This document shows positions 47,279 through 56,431 of a stretch of DNA of 61,359 nt, in pieces. Source of the stretch: Ruminococcus sp. GTDB taxonomy: Bacteria > Bacillota > Clostridia > Oscillospirales > Ruminococcaceae. Position numbers and translations under genes: made by a program. The notes below the pieces were generated by a model. The model saw only the letters and a list, made by a program, of their open reading frames with translations. It was not told the DNA's origin and ran no database searches. Every line of letters starts with the position of its first letter. The first letter of the stretch is position 1. The DNA is taken from assembly GCA_017519415.1 (NCBI GenBank), contig JAFWSI010000033.1:1-61359 (forward strand). Direction: 5' to 3'.

Positions 47279-48478
47279 ATGAAGAGTTTTTCCTATATTG
47301 CTCAGGATGCGCGAAGCAGACAGGTCAAAGCTGTTATTAATGCGGAAAATGAGCAGGAATTCTTACAGAAGGTCAGAGAAAAAGGCCTTGTTGTCAAGGA
47401 TTATAAGGAAATCGATTCAGGTGACGGAAAATCAATCTACAAGTTTAAGACCAAGGAGCTTGCGTTCTGCTGCAGACAGCTCAGCGCGATGCTTACATCG
47501 GGACTTACACTTGTAAAATCCATCGATATCCTGACCAAGGAACAGGAGAACGAAAAGGCGAGAGCTATCTGGCAGGATATTTACGAGAACGTGCAGAAGG
47601 GTGAATCCTTCTCATCGACTCTTGAAATGCATTCGGGTTCATTCCCGGGTCTCCTCATATCGATGGTCGGCGCCGGCGAAACCAGTGGTTCGTTGGATAT
47701 AATCATGACGCGTATGTCGGATCACTACGCAAAGGAAAACAAGCTGAAGAACTCTATCAGAGGTGCTATGATCTATCCTATGATACTTCTGATCCTCTGC
47801 GTTGCCATAACGATACTGCTCTTCACGTTCATCATGCCTCAGTTCATTGAGATGTATGAGGATCCCGCAGACATGCCTTTCCTCACAAAGATACTTGCTG
47901 CGATCAGTAAGTTCCTGAGGACCAAGTATCTGCTCCTCATAGGTATAGTGCTTGCACTTGTCTTTGGTATAAGGTATGCTCTGAAGGTACCGAATATCAG
48001 GAAGAAATTTGACAGAATGCTGATAAAGGGCCCGGGCTTCGGTCCCCTTGTCACAAAGATATACACAGGAAGATTTGCCCGTACACTTTCCTCACTCTAC
48101 TCAAGCGGTATTCCGATGGTAGAGTGTCTCGAGAGAGCTTCCGGAATCCTCGGAAATTCTTATATCGACGAAAAGTTTGAAAGCGTTATCGACGAGGTAA
48201 AACAGGGCGAGACCCTTTCCGCCGCAATAACGAGGACCGAAGTATTTGAGCCTATGTTCTGCTCGGTAATCTACGTCGGCGAAGAGTCGGGTGCTCTGGA
48301 TTCGATCCTTGAGAAAACATCGGATTATTACGAGGACGAAGCTGATTCGGCCGTACAGGATCTTGTACACATGGTAGAGCCCATACTCATCATCTTCATG
48401 GGCGTTATCATCGGATTGGTAGTTATGGGTATTTACCCCGCACTCTACGGCTCTCTGGAGAGCATCGAAAACATGTAA
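47279..48478 (+). CDS. pilC: Type IV pilus inner-membrane platform protein PilC
   Basis: 399 residues from ATG 47279 (GGAGGTGG upstream). Two T2SSF domains: FKTKELAFCCRQLSAMLTSGLTLVKSI with GAGETSGSLDIIM, and KIYTGRFARTLSSLYSSGIPMVECL with VGEESGALDSIL. Membrane helices lie between them and at the end. It is the membrane hub on which PilB and PilT act. First gene of the pilus operon. Confidence 0.95.
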   Translation: MKSFSYIAQDARSRQVKAVINAENEQEFLQKVREKGLVVKDYKEIDSGDGKSIYKFKTKELAFCCRQLSAMLTSGLTLVKSIDILTKEQENEKARAIWQDIYENVQKGESFSSTLEMHSGSFPGLLISMVGAGETSGSLDIIMTRMSDHYAKENKLKNSIRGAMIYPMILLILCVAITILLFTFIMPQFIEMYEDPADMPFLTKILAAISKFLRTKYLLLIGIVLALVFGIRYALKVPNIRKKFDRMLIKGPGFGPLVTKIYTGRFARTLSSLYSSGIPMVECLERASGILGNSYIDEKFESVIDEVKQGETLSAAITRTEVFEPMFCSVIYVGEESGALDSILEKTSDYYEDEADSAVQDLVHMVEPILIIFMGVIIGLVVMGIYPALYGSLESIENM

Positions 48479-48500
48479 TAAGGAAAGGTGGAAAAGATAA

Positions 48501-50105
48501 ATGCTTTCATTTGATATCACTGATAGAAACATTCGAGTTGTTAAGGGTGTTGAGAATGCAGGAAAGATCAAGATCAGCTCTGCTGCTACCGTTAACGTTG
48601 AGGAAGGCCTTATCGTAAACGGACACGTAAGAGACGTTCCCGCAGTTGCAACTCTTATCAACAATGTTCTTAAAATGAACAAGATGCCTGATAAGGAGGC
48701 TATCGTTTCGATTTCCTCCAACCTTACGATCTTCAAGGAAATGACGGTCGCCAAGGGAAGAAATCAGGACCTTCAGAAAACAGTAAAGCTCCAGATGCAG
48801 GCTGAGCTCAATCTGGACGATTCCTACAGCGTATCCTACATTGTTGTAGGTGACGCAGACAGAAGCGAGAGCGGTGAGCCCGCATACAAGATCCTTGCAA
48901 CAGCTTGTCCTTACGAGATCGTAAACAGCTACAGGGAAATGTTCAAGCTCCTTCAGATCTCACTCAGATCTGTTATGATCGGCTGCAACTGTATCACAAA
49001 GGTACTTCTTGCTGATACAAAGATCAGATCCAAGATGCCTCTGCTCGCAGTTCAGATCGACAACAACTTCATCTCGCTCAACCTCTATGAGCAGGGTCAG
49101 CTTTCGTTCTCACGTTTCGCTTCCATTGACGCTGCCGACTACGGTTATTCCGATGACTACGTATTTGAAGCAGTCAACGAGAATATCTTCCGTATGCTCC
49201 AGTTCCATAGAAGCCGCAACACAGGCGAGTCCATCGAGAACGTTATCTTCTACGGCGACACACATGAGTATGTAAGACTTACTGATGAGCTCGAAAAGCT
49301 CGACCTCAAGACAAGCCTTATCAATGTTCCTCCGCAGATCCACGGACACGAAAATCTCGAGTTCTCACTCTATGCAAACGCTATCGGCGCTATGTTCAAG
49401 AGAAACAGAGAGACCGAGAAGATCAACCTCCTCGATACCGATCTCGGAACAGCCGTTAAGAACAAGATAAAGCACAATGAAAGCTCGGGCAATTGGATAA
49501 TGCTCGGTGCTCTTATCGGATCGCTCGTTATCGCCGGCGGCACATGGGGATACTTCCACCTGAAGGATAACGGTATCCAGAAGGATATAAAGAAGTGTCA
49601 AGACTTCATCAACAGCCCCGATACCAAGCAGAAGGAAAAGCATCATGCATACCTTACACAGCTCAGGGAAACTGTAAACAGCTACTATACAAAGATGAAG
49701 AACGCAGACGATGCGTTCCAGTCACAGCCTGCTTTAACAGGTGAAGCATATGATGAGATCGAGAAGATACTCGACAAGACATGCGAGGATAAGAAGCTCG
49801 AGTTCAATGAGATCTCCACACCCACATACAAGGACGGAACGATCTCCTTCAAGGTTACATGCGACGGCAGCAAGGATGATATGTCACAGAAGCTTCCTGC
49901 TGACTTTATAAAGAACCTTGTTGACAGCCCGATGTTCAAGTCTGCTTCATACGGCGGATATAAGCTTGACAAGATCAAGGATCCGGAAAAGAACGACGAG
50001 GAAGTCGAAAGGATAAGCTTCAATGCAGCTGTAAAGCTCGTGAGCGAAAAGAGTGCTTATCAACCCGTAGAGAGCGCAGATAACAAAGAGGAGGCTGAAG
50101 GTTAA
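48501..50105 (+). CDS. PilM-PilN fusion protein
   Basis: 534 residues. Residues 1-300 are an actin-like PilM domain (MLSFDITDRNIRVVKG, then VNENIFRMLQFHRSR and FYGDTHEY). At 308 the INLLDTD motif, which normally sits at the very N-terminus of PilN, begins a PilN-like part: a membrane helix (331-351), a coiled coil and a small extracellular domain. In other bacteria these are two proteins joined by the PilN N-terminus docking into PilM. It overlaps pilO at its stop (TAATG). Confidence 0.9.
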   Translation: MLSFDITDRNIRVVKGVENAGKIKISSAATVNVEEGLIVNGHVRDVPAVATLINNVLKMNKMPDKEAIVSISSNLTIFKEMTVAKGRNQDLQKTVKLQMQAELNLDDSYSVSYIVVGDADRSESGEPAYKILATACPYEIVNSYREMFKLLQISLRSVMIGCNCITKVLLADTKIRSKMPLLAVQIDNNFISLNLYEQGQLSFSRFASIDAADYGYSDDYVFEAVNENIFRMLQFHRSRNTGESIENVIFYGDTHEYVRLTDELEKLDLKTSLINVPPQIHGHENLEFSLYANAIGAMFKRNRETEKINLLDTDLGTAVKNKIKHNESSGNWIMLGALIGSLVIAGGTWGYFHLKDNGIQKDIKKCQDFINSPDTKQKEKHHAYLTQLRETVNSYYTKMKNADDAFQSQPALTGEAYDEIEKILDKTCEDKKLEFNEISTPTYKDGTISFKVTCDGSKDDMSQKLPADFIKNLVDSPMFKSASYGGYKLDKIKDPEKNDEEVERISFNAAVKLVSEKSAYQPVESADNKEEAEG

Positions 50106-50905
50106 TGAAACTTACTTACAGAGATAAGATAATTGCATCGGTACTTATCGTGATAGCAATTCTCGGTATCGGATTTTTCGGCTTTATCAAGCCCAAGAGA
50201 GCTGATATAGAATCGCATGAGAAAACCCTTAAGCAGGTTCAGGAGCAGGAAGCAGCGATCAGAAAGAAGATCGCTGAGATTGAGCCCCTTAAAAAGGAAA
50301 TAACAGACACTTACAATAATACAGGTGTAATCACCGACAATTTCGTTCCTGTTGAAGATGTCGATGACCCTGTTATCATTGATAAGTATATGCAGAAGTT
50401 TGCTGATGACAACAAGGTAAAGATAAAGAGTCTTCAGCTCAATTCCACAACCATGACTCCTATCGAGTATTACTACGATAAGGACAAGGATACCTTTGCG
50501 GAAATCCGTAAGGCTGCCGACGTAAGCGGTAACCTCCAGAAGCAGTACGATCTGGAGAACGCTGAGGGCACGGCTCTTGACCAGCGTACAAAGGAGTCTA
50601 TCATGAAGACACAGTACGGCGTAATCGTTGAGGGTACAAAGTACAATATCTGGAAGTATATCAAAGACCTTAAGGAATTTGACAAGGCCATCATGGTAAA
50701 CTCTTTAAACTTCAGCGACTACACCTTCGGCGAGAAGGCTGCAAAGGAAAACAATGTTGCACTTCCCGAGTCACATGAGGGCGAGGAAGTATCGGTTCAG
50801 GCAGGCGATAAGACCATCACCAACAAGTCTGAAGCTACATTTGTTATCACGCTTTACTCGGTATACGAGATGGAGAAGCCTGAGGTCGACACGGTTCCTA
50901 ACTGA
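50105..50905 (+). CDS. pilO: Type IV pilus assembly protein PilO-like
   Basis: 266 residues: short cytoplasmic end, one membrane helix (about 10-28), coiled coil (about 35-70), then a ferredoxin-like extracellular domain with the pattern seen in PilO. Start overlaps the stop of the PilM-PilN gene. Expected to pair with the PilN part to form the alignment complex. Assignment rests on topology and position, since PilO sequences diverge. Confidence 0.82.
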   Translation: MKLTYRDKIIASVLIVIAILGIGFFGFIKPKRADIESHEKTLKQVQEQEAAIRKKIAEIEPLKKEITDTYNNTGVITDNFVPVEDVDDPVIIDKYMQKFADDNKVKIKSLQLNSTTMTPIEYYYDKDKDTFAEIRKAADVSGNLQKQYDLENAEGTALDQRTKESIMKTQYGVIVEGTKYNIWKYIKDLKEFDKAIMVNSLNFSDYTFGEKAAKENNVALPESHEGEEVSVQAGDKTITNKSEATFVITLYSVYEMEKPEVDTVPN

Positions 50906-50976
50906 TTGGTTGTGGAGGATCCACATCATACGCTATAGTTATTGAGAAGAATATAACTTGAAAGGCGGTTAGAAAA

Positions 50977-53775
50977 ATGAAAACAGAGAATAAGAAAACA
51001 TTACGCGGAACGGTCCTTTTCACAGTTGTAGCGGTAATGGCATTGCTTATAATTTTTCTGACAAGTACGCTTGCTCTTGCCTCAGCAACAGGCAACAGAG
51101 CTCATAAATCGTATGCGTCGGCACAGGCAAGCTATACCGCGAGAGCTGCGATCGACAGCTTCGCACAGTCCATGACGAGAAACGAAGAGATAGCTGCTAT
51201 CGTGCAGAATCTCGGAAACAATCCCACAGCTGACGCGATCCACCCGAAGGTAGAGATCGGTGATCTTTCACTCGGTCAGATCGGCTACTACAATGCTTCA
51301 GGCACATGGGTACCCGACAGGATTGAGATCGCTCCTCTTGAGAATTCCACTTCCTATGCATTTTATGATACAGACGGAGACGGAACGAACGAATGGGGCA
51401 AGGTCGAGGGTGTAAGAGTAACAGTTACCTGCCGCGTAGGTAAGGAAGAAGAGACCGTTTCTGCTTACATCAGAAAATCGGCTGTATCAGCTTCCTCAGG
51501 CGGCGGCGGCAGCGGAGATGTCAAGGGTCTTCAGGAGGCAGGCGGAAATACTTTCTGTAACGGCGCAGAAGTATACGGCGGCCTTGGTGTTGGACTTGCA
51601 GATACGGTATTAACAGAATACCACTATCATAACAATATGCAGATAAAGACATCATTGAATTTTTTCAATTGTAATTTGATAGGTGGAACAAGCTCACTTG
51701 AAATACACGTAGCTAAGCCAGTAAAGGCGGCCGGAGATGTATCTCCTATAAATATGCCTTATTCGGAAACAGTAATTACAGGTTCGTTCATGACTGCAAA
51801 TGATAAGCTGGTAACACTTGATTATACATCGAGTGATGCTGATGTATACGATATTAAAGATGTTCCTTATCTTTATATTAATGAACTTCTTACGGGTCCC
51901 AACGGAACAAGGTCAGAATTTAAAACTGCAAATTTCGGTAACGGAATTAACAGCAGTAATGTAGGGCCTTTTAATGTATATGCAGGTACAGTACATATGC
52001 CTGACGCTGCTGTAAATGTGCAGGGAGATATATACATGATGGATTCCTATGATACAAGCGCACCTAAATACAGTATCCAGAGTGTTGACAGAGACGGTAA
52101 CCATGTTCCGTCAGAAGATGTCAGCAACATAACAAGAGGCGATAATGTTATCGGACATTTTGGCGGCGGACAGCATGCTCTCTATACATGGGCAGGCTCC
52201 GTTGTGAACAGGAATGAGCAGGGAGGCGGTCATTCTTCAACAGGAGGCAGCATCTACTGCAATGGTAATCTTACTCTTGTTAATGTTACAATTAATGGTG
52301 ATGTAAGAGTAATGGGAGATTTTACCTATGACGGTGATCTTAAGATCAATGGTGATCTTGTTGTTCGCGGAACGATCCATGAAGGAAGTAAAACACCCAT
52401 AATAAACGGAACTGTTTACAATGGTACAGGCGGAGGCGGAGGAGTAAAGCTCGGTTATACATACCATGATAACGAGCTTCTTCCCGGATATACAGAGGTT
52501 ATTAACATTAAATTTGAAAACAATGAAGTTCCAAATGTAGTTGAAGATACAGATTCCGAAGGTAAAACAATATACAAAATACTTGACGGTGAGGGCGACG
52601 CTGACGTTTATCCTTCAAAGCCCTATTACCGTATAAATGTAGACGGAACCGAGGATATAAGTGAAATAACCACAGACCAGTTCACAATTTATGAGAGCAA
52701 GAAAGACGGCGAGGATGTAGTTCCTGTTCTTGATGGAGACGGAAAGGGAATCCGTACCAAAGACGATGCGACCTATTATGACGATTTCGGCACTAAGTTA
52801 GACAATAAAGAAGAGGCCTTTGGTAGCTATTATACAGACTCTGAAGGTAATTATGCTCCTGATTCAGATGCTATAGCTCCCATTGCACCAGGACAGAAGC
52901 CTTCATATGCTGCTTATGTAGCACAGAAGCATCAGGAAGCATATCCTCAGTCAATGACACGTGAGAAGATCTACGGTGAGGTAAAGGAAGTAAATGGCGA
53001 GATGAAGTTTGTTCCCGCTGACGAAAAGACTAAGATCATCACAACTCTTAAGGAAGCACGTGAGGCTCTGAATATGGATCCTGTTGACGGAACATTTAAT
53101 TCAAGCGTATATCTCAATGCTGTTCCCGGCGGCGATCCTGTGGCATGGGACGGAAGTGCAACTATCACAAGCTCGTGTACAATCAAAAATACAACGATCG
53201 ATAAGAACATTACTGTTGATACAGCAAGTGAGATATGGATCGTTCTTGATAACTGTTCATTTGCTGATGACAAGGAGATTGTAGTTCAGGAGGATCCCAC
53301 AGGCAAGCATGGTACGGTTAACTTCCTTATAAGAGGAACTGTAACGTTTGGCAATGGAACAAAGATAAGAACAAACACTGTAACAGATGGCTGTACCATT
53401 TCCTATACTAAGGATTTTGGCATAATCTATTATGCAGGCGGACCTAATCCCATACTTGATCTTGGAAGTAAAGATCGTAATATGATATGCGGTTCTGTAA
53501 AGGCTCCGACAATGAATATTATCGCAAGAGAGAGCGGTCCGTGGACAATAAAGTATATTGGCGAATATAGTTCTACACCACAGAATGTTAACCCCAAAAT
53601 ACTTGGAAACGCTCTTGTAAATAAGGTTGAGAGACTGGGAACCCAAGACTTAAGTAACTTTAAGGTTGTTTATACAAAGTCCGGCACAGGTGGCTCAGTA
53701 TCCGGAGGCGGCGGCGGCGGCTTGGTACCGACATCGCTTGGCTATTTCGACATCGGCTACCTTGCAGGTGCATGA
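50977..53775 (+). CDS. Giant PilX-like pilus-associated surface protein
   Basis: 932 residues from ATG 50977. A short basic N-terminus and one helix (about 14-37, VLFTVVAVMALLIIFLTSTL) followed by RAHKSYASAQASYTARAAID resemble PilX/GspK-type pilus proteins without a classic prepilin site. A large extracellular region follows with Gly-rich linkers, a run of short beta repeats (INGDVRVMGDFTYDGDLKI, NGDLVVRGTI) like a beta-helix or bactofilin fold, and an Asp/Glu-rich segment. The middle (about 51600-53500) is more AT-rich than the rest of the operon and uses different codons. Possibly a tip adhesin or wall-spanning pilus component; not proven. Confidence 0.75.
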   Translation: MKTENKKTLRGTVLFTVVAVMALLIIFLTSTLALASATGNRAHKSYASAQASYTARAAIDSFAQSMTRNEEIAAIVQNLGNNPTADAIHPKVEIGDLSLGQIGYYNASGTWVPDRIEIAPLENSTSYAFYDTDGDGTNEWGKVEGVRVTVTCRVGKEEETVSAYIRKSAVSASSGGGGSGDVKGLQEAGGNTFCNGAEVYGGLGVGLADTVLTEYHYHNNMQIKTSLNFFNCNLIGGTSSLEIHVAKPVKAAGDVSPINMPYSETVITGSFMTANDKLVTLDYTSSDADVYDIKDVPYLYINELLTGPNGTRSEFKTANFGNGINSSNVGPFNVYAGTVHMPDAAVNVQGDIYMMDSYDTSAPKYSIQSVDRDGNHVPSEDVSNITRGDNVIGHFGGGQHALYTWAGSVVNRNEQGGGHSSTGGSIYCNGNLTLVNVTINGDVRVMGDFTYDGDLKINGDLVVRGTIHEGSKTPIINGTVYNGTGGGGGVKLGYTYHDNELLPGYTEVINIKFENNEVPNVVEDTDSEGKTIYKILDGEGDADVYPSKPYYRINVDGTEDISEITTDQFTIYESKKDGEDVVPVLDGDGKGIRTKDDATYYDDFGTKLDNKEEAFGSYYTDSEGNYAPDSDAIAPIAPGQKPSYAAYVAQKHQEAYPQSMTREKIYGEVKEVNGEMKFVPADEKTKIITTLKEAREALNMDPVDGTFNSSVYLNAVPGGDPVAWDGSATITSSCTIKNTTIDKNITVDTASEIWIVLDNCSFADDKEIVVQEDPTGKHGTVNFLIRGTVTFGNGTKIRTNTVTDGCTISYTKDFGIIYYAGGPNPILDLGSKDRNMICGSVKAPTMNIIARESGPWTIKYIGEYSSTPQNVNPKILGNALVNKVERLGTQDLSNFKVVYTKSGTGGSVSGGGGGGLVPTSLGYFDIGYLAGA

Positions 53776-53793
53776 TAAGGAGGGGATGTTCTT

Positions 53794-54309
53794 ATGAAAA
53801 AACGTAAAAGATCATTAAAGGGCATGACCCTCTTCGAGATCATCATTTCCATTGCTATCTTTGCAGTAATGGGAAGTCTGCTGATACTCGTCGGCAGACA
53901 TATCGACCGTACAACGAGAGCTGCAAACGTTCTCAAGCAGAAGGTCGTTGAGGAATCACCCTACGCGGCAAACCATGTCAAGAGCAAGGGACTTGACGCT
54001 ATGGGCAATACCATTCCTCTCGCAACAGATGTGATCGATATAAAGATCTCTATGGAAGAGCAGGGCACATACTATGTGACAGAGCCGGTCGATCCCGCTA
54101 ACCCTGCCGCAGGCTTCAACGTGGTTCAGAAGAATTACAATAAGCCTAACGTAGAAATGAAAGCGGATAAGTATAAAACGGAAGAGATCATGCTCGAAGG
54201 CAAGAGTGACAAAGAACAGGAATTTATACAGAACGGCCCGAATAACGGTCTGAATCTTGACTTCTTCGAGGTTCAGCCCACAACGACGGCGGCTCCCGCT
54301 GTACCGTAA
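53794..54309 (+). CDS. Minor prepilin, PilV/PulI-like
   Basis: 171 residues. Type III signal KGMTLFEIIISIAIFAVMGS: cleavage after Gly, Met1 of the mature form and Glu5, then a hydrophobic helix. The C-terminal part is short and polar. Follows the PilX-like gene by 18 bases. Minor pilins prime pilus assembly at the tip. Confidence 0.88.
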   Translation: MKKRKRSLKGMTLFEIIISIAIFAVMGSLLILVGRHIDRTTRAANVLKQKVVEESPYAANHVKSKGLDAMGNTIPLATDVIDIKISMEEQGTYYVTEPVDPANPAAGFNVVQKNYNKPNVEMKADKYKTEEIMLEGKSDKEQEFIQNGPNNGLNLDFFEVQPTTTAAPAVP

Positions 54310-54325
54310 GAAGGGGGCTGACGAT

Positions 54326-55390
54326 ATGAAAAAGATCATGAAAAAGGGCTTTACCCTTGTAGAGCTTATCGTCGTTATGGCAGTATTCTCACTGCTTCTT
54401 GTAGGCGTTATGGCTCTCACGGGACCTGTATCGAGAATGTTCTCGAATACATCTCTTGCCGAGAAAACTTATTCCTATGCAAACAATATTCAGATATACC
54501 TTCAGGGTAAGCTTGAATATGCAGAAGACATCTATGTGTTAACATCCGATAAGATAAATCCTACGGGTGTTGTTACAGACGTACAGAAGGACGCTCTTGC
54601 AGAGCAGTTCAGAAAGGATCATTTCCTGAATACGGTAGTATCCAAGACTGGTTCATCGACGCTTCCTCTTCATGGCAAGATCCATATTTACAGACTTGTC
54701 AATAAGGACGACGGCGAGTTCCAGGCAGGACAGATAACACATCGTATGTATGAGTTCGATTCTGCAAGCCCCATAACCGGAGCTACTCTTATTGACGGAA
54801 GTGATGAGGTCTCTGAGCTCAATCCTACTTTCTTTGATAACAGAGTTTCACCCTACAATTTCAGCTATGCTCTCGGTTCCACCGAGCTTGTAGTGGTTGA
54901 TACTCCTCCCGCTTCACTGGGCGGTCAGCAGGGTGAGGTCTACAGAGCTCTTGAGAACGACTTTACAAACAGTCTTGTCAATATAAGTGCTTCCACCCTT
55001 GCTGTTTCGATAGTTATCGACAAGGGAAACGGCGGTGCGATAGATGTTACAAGCGGAGGACATACCTACAGAGCTTTCAGAAACCCTGTGGCTTTACAGA
55101 TAGCAAATCTGCCGCTTACAAATATTGCATTCAGAGCAAAGAACAGCAATTCAGGTTCGTATAAGGGAGTAAGAAGACCTTATTGTCCCGATATGACAAA
55201 CACTGATGACATCAAGATACAGCTTGATTCAGGCGGAGCTTATGCAGCAACACCTGTTATAGGTAATGCTGGTGTCGCTTATGATGATGCTGGTGATCCA
55301 TCAGATCCCACAAAGTATGGTGCAAATAAGAACGTAGATTTCAATAACGACATCTATTTTGTTTGCTGCTATACTGATGAGCTTGACTAA
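54326..55390 (+). CDS. Minor prepilin, PilW/PulJ-like
   Basis: 354 residues from ATG 54326 (AAGGGGG upstream). Type III signal KKGFTLVELIVVMAVFSLLL with Glu5. A long extracellular domain follows. Size and position after a PilV-like gene suggest a PilW/PulJ role. Last gene of the first pilus operon, ended by a terminator. Confidence 0.9.
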   Translation: MKKIMKKGFTLVELIVVMAVFSLLLVGVMALTGPVSRMFSNTSLAEKTYSYANNIQIYLQGKLEYAEDIYVLTSDKINPTGVVTDVQKDALAEQFRKDHFLNTVVSKTGSSTLPLHGKIHIYRLVNKDDGEFQAGQITHRMYEFDSASPITGATLIDGSDEVSELNPTFFDNRVSPYNFSYALGSTELVVVDTPPASLGGQQGEVYRALENDFTNSLVNISASTLAVSIVIDKGNGGAIDVTSGGHTYRAFRNPVALQIANLPLTNIAFRAKNSNSGSYKGVRRPYCPDMTNTDDIKIQLDSGGAYAATPVIGNAGVAYDDAGDPSDPTKYGANKNVDFNNDIYFVCCYTDELD

Positions 55391-55404
55391 TTGAATAAAT
55401 AAAA

Positions 55405-55445
55405 ACAGGCAGCAGTCAAATGCTGCTGCCTGTAATTATTTTTTT
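55405..55445. terminator. Bidirectional terminator between minor pilin and pilD genes
   Basis: Perfect 11-bp stem (ACAGGCAGCAG / CTGCTGCCTGT, 55405-55415 and 55423-55433). An AATTATTTTTTT tail serves the plus strand. A U-rich stretch from the A-run at 55400-55405 serves the minus strand. Confidence 0.85.
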
Positions 55446-55451
55446 CATTTC

Positions 55452-56300
55452 CTACTCGATAACGAGCAGGCTCGTATACCACTGAGCAATTTTATCTCCC
55501 CACAGTGCTCCGACTGCGATTCCTATCGCAAGGAAGGGGCCGAAAGCAAATTTGGAATCCTTCGTCAGTTTCTTGATTATAAGTCCGCCGACGGCGGCAG
55601 CGACGATTCCGACCAATGTTGAAACGATAACAGCCTGTGTTCCGAGCACAGCGCCCGCAGCGACCATGAGAAGCGTATCACCAAGCTCTATCGCCCTGAA
55701 ATCCTCGCCGAACTTCTTCTTTATGATAGGACGGCTGATCTCACCGATTATGAAAAAGGGAACGCTGATTATGAACGCACCGATTATACGGCTCTTGAGC
55801 GTGACCTCAGGTCCCTCCTCAGGATGATAGAAAAGGTGAAGCGGGATCGCCAGCAGGAATATCAGTCCCACGATGATCATGCTTATCTCCATCGTATCCC
55901 AGTCCATGAAGGCTACAACGATGAGAAGCGACATCAGAACGCAGGTTATTATGGATTTAACATTTATATCCAGTACATAGAATGTGAGTATGTAGAGAAG
56001 TCCATTCAAAGCTTCAACTACAGGATAGCGCGGTGATATTTTCTCGCCGCAGCTGTGACACTTTCCTCTAAGCATGAGCCAGCTGAATACGGGGATCAGA
56101 TCAATGGGTCTGATCTTTGCACCGCAGGTCATACAGTGTGAAGAACGCTTGATGAGCGATTCGCCCTTCGGTAGTCTCAGTATGACCACATTCAGGAAGC
56201 TTCCTATGCAGATGCCGAAGAGGAATACAATGGTGTAAAACATGATCTTGAATGGCAGATCGGTAAATTCACTGTGAAGCATATCTTCAAAGCCAAACAT
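55452..56300 (-). CDS. pilD: Prepilin peptidase
   Basis: 282 residues, about eight membrane helices. An N-terminal region with GSFLNVVILRLPKGESLI and two CxxC pairs (CMTC, CHSC) is the zinc-type N-methyltransferase part. Catalytic Asp lie in VVAFMDWDTMEI and in IELGDTLLM. The second site reads ELGD instead of the usual GxGD. It cleaves and probably methylates the prepilins encoded around it. Transcribed against the other pil genes. Confidence 0.93.
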   Translation of the reverse strand: MFGFEDMLHSEFTDLPFKIMFYTIVFLFGICIGSFLNVVILRLPKGESLIKRSSHCMTCGAKIRPIDLIPVFSWLMLRGKCHSCGEKISPRYPVVEALNGLLYILTFYVLDINVKSIITCVLMSLLIVVAFMDWDTMEISMIIVGLIFLLAIPLHLFYHPEEGPEVTLKSRIIGAFIISVPFFIIGEISRPIIKKKFGEDFRAIELGDTLLMVAAGAVLGTQAVIVSTLVGIVAAAVGGLIIKKLTKDSKFAFGPFLAIGIAVGALWGDKIAQWYTSLLVIE

Positions 56301-56334
56301 GATTTTACCCTCCTTTATTAATGTACATAATATT

Positions 56335-56362
56335 ATTATATCATATATTATGGAAAATTCAA
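56335..56362 (-). promoter_or_regulatory. Promoter of pilD
   Basis: Minus strand: TTGAAT (56357-56362), 16-base spacer, TATAAT (56335-56340), 35 bases before the ATG; AAAGGAGG follows it. Confidence 0.75.
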
Positions 56363-56431
56363 GTAAAATTTTAGAATACTCGGCTGTATGACGGATACGG
56401 CCGGTATTCAGAAAATAAGCGGAGGTTTTTT

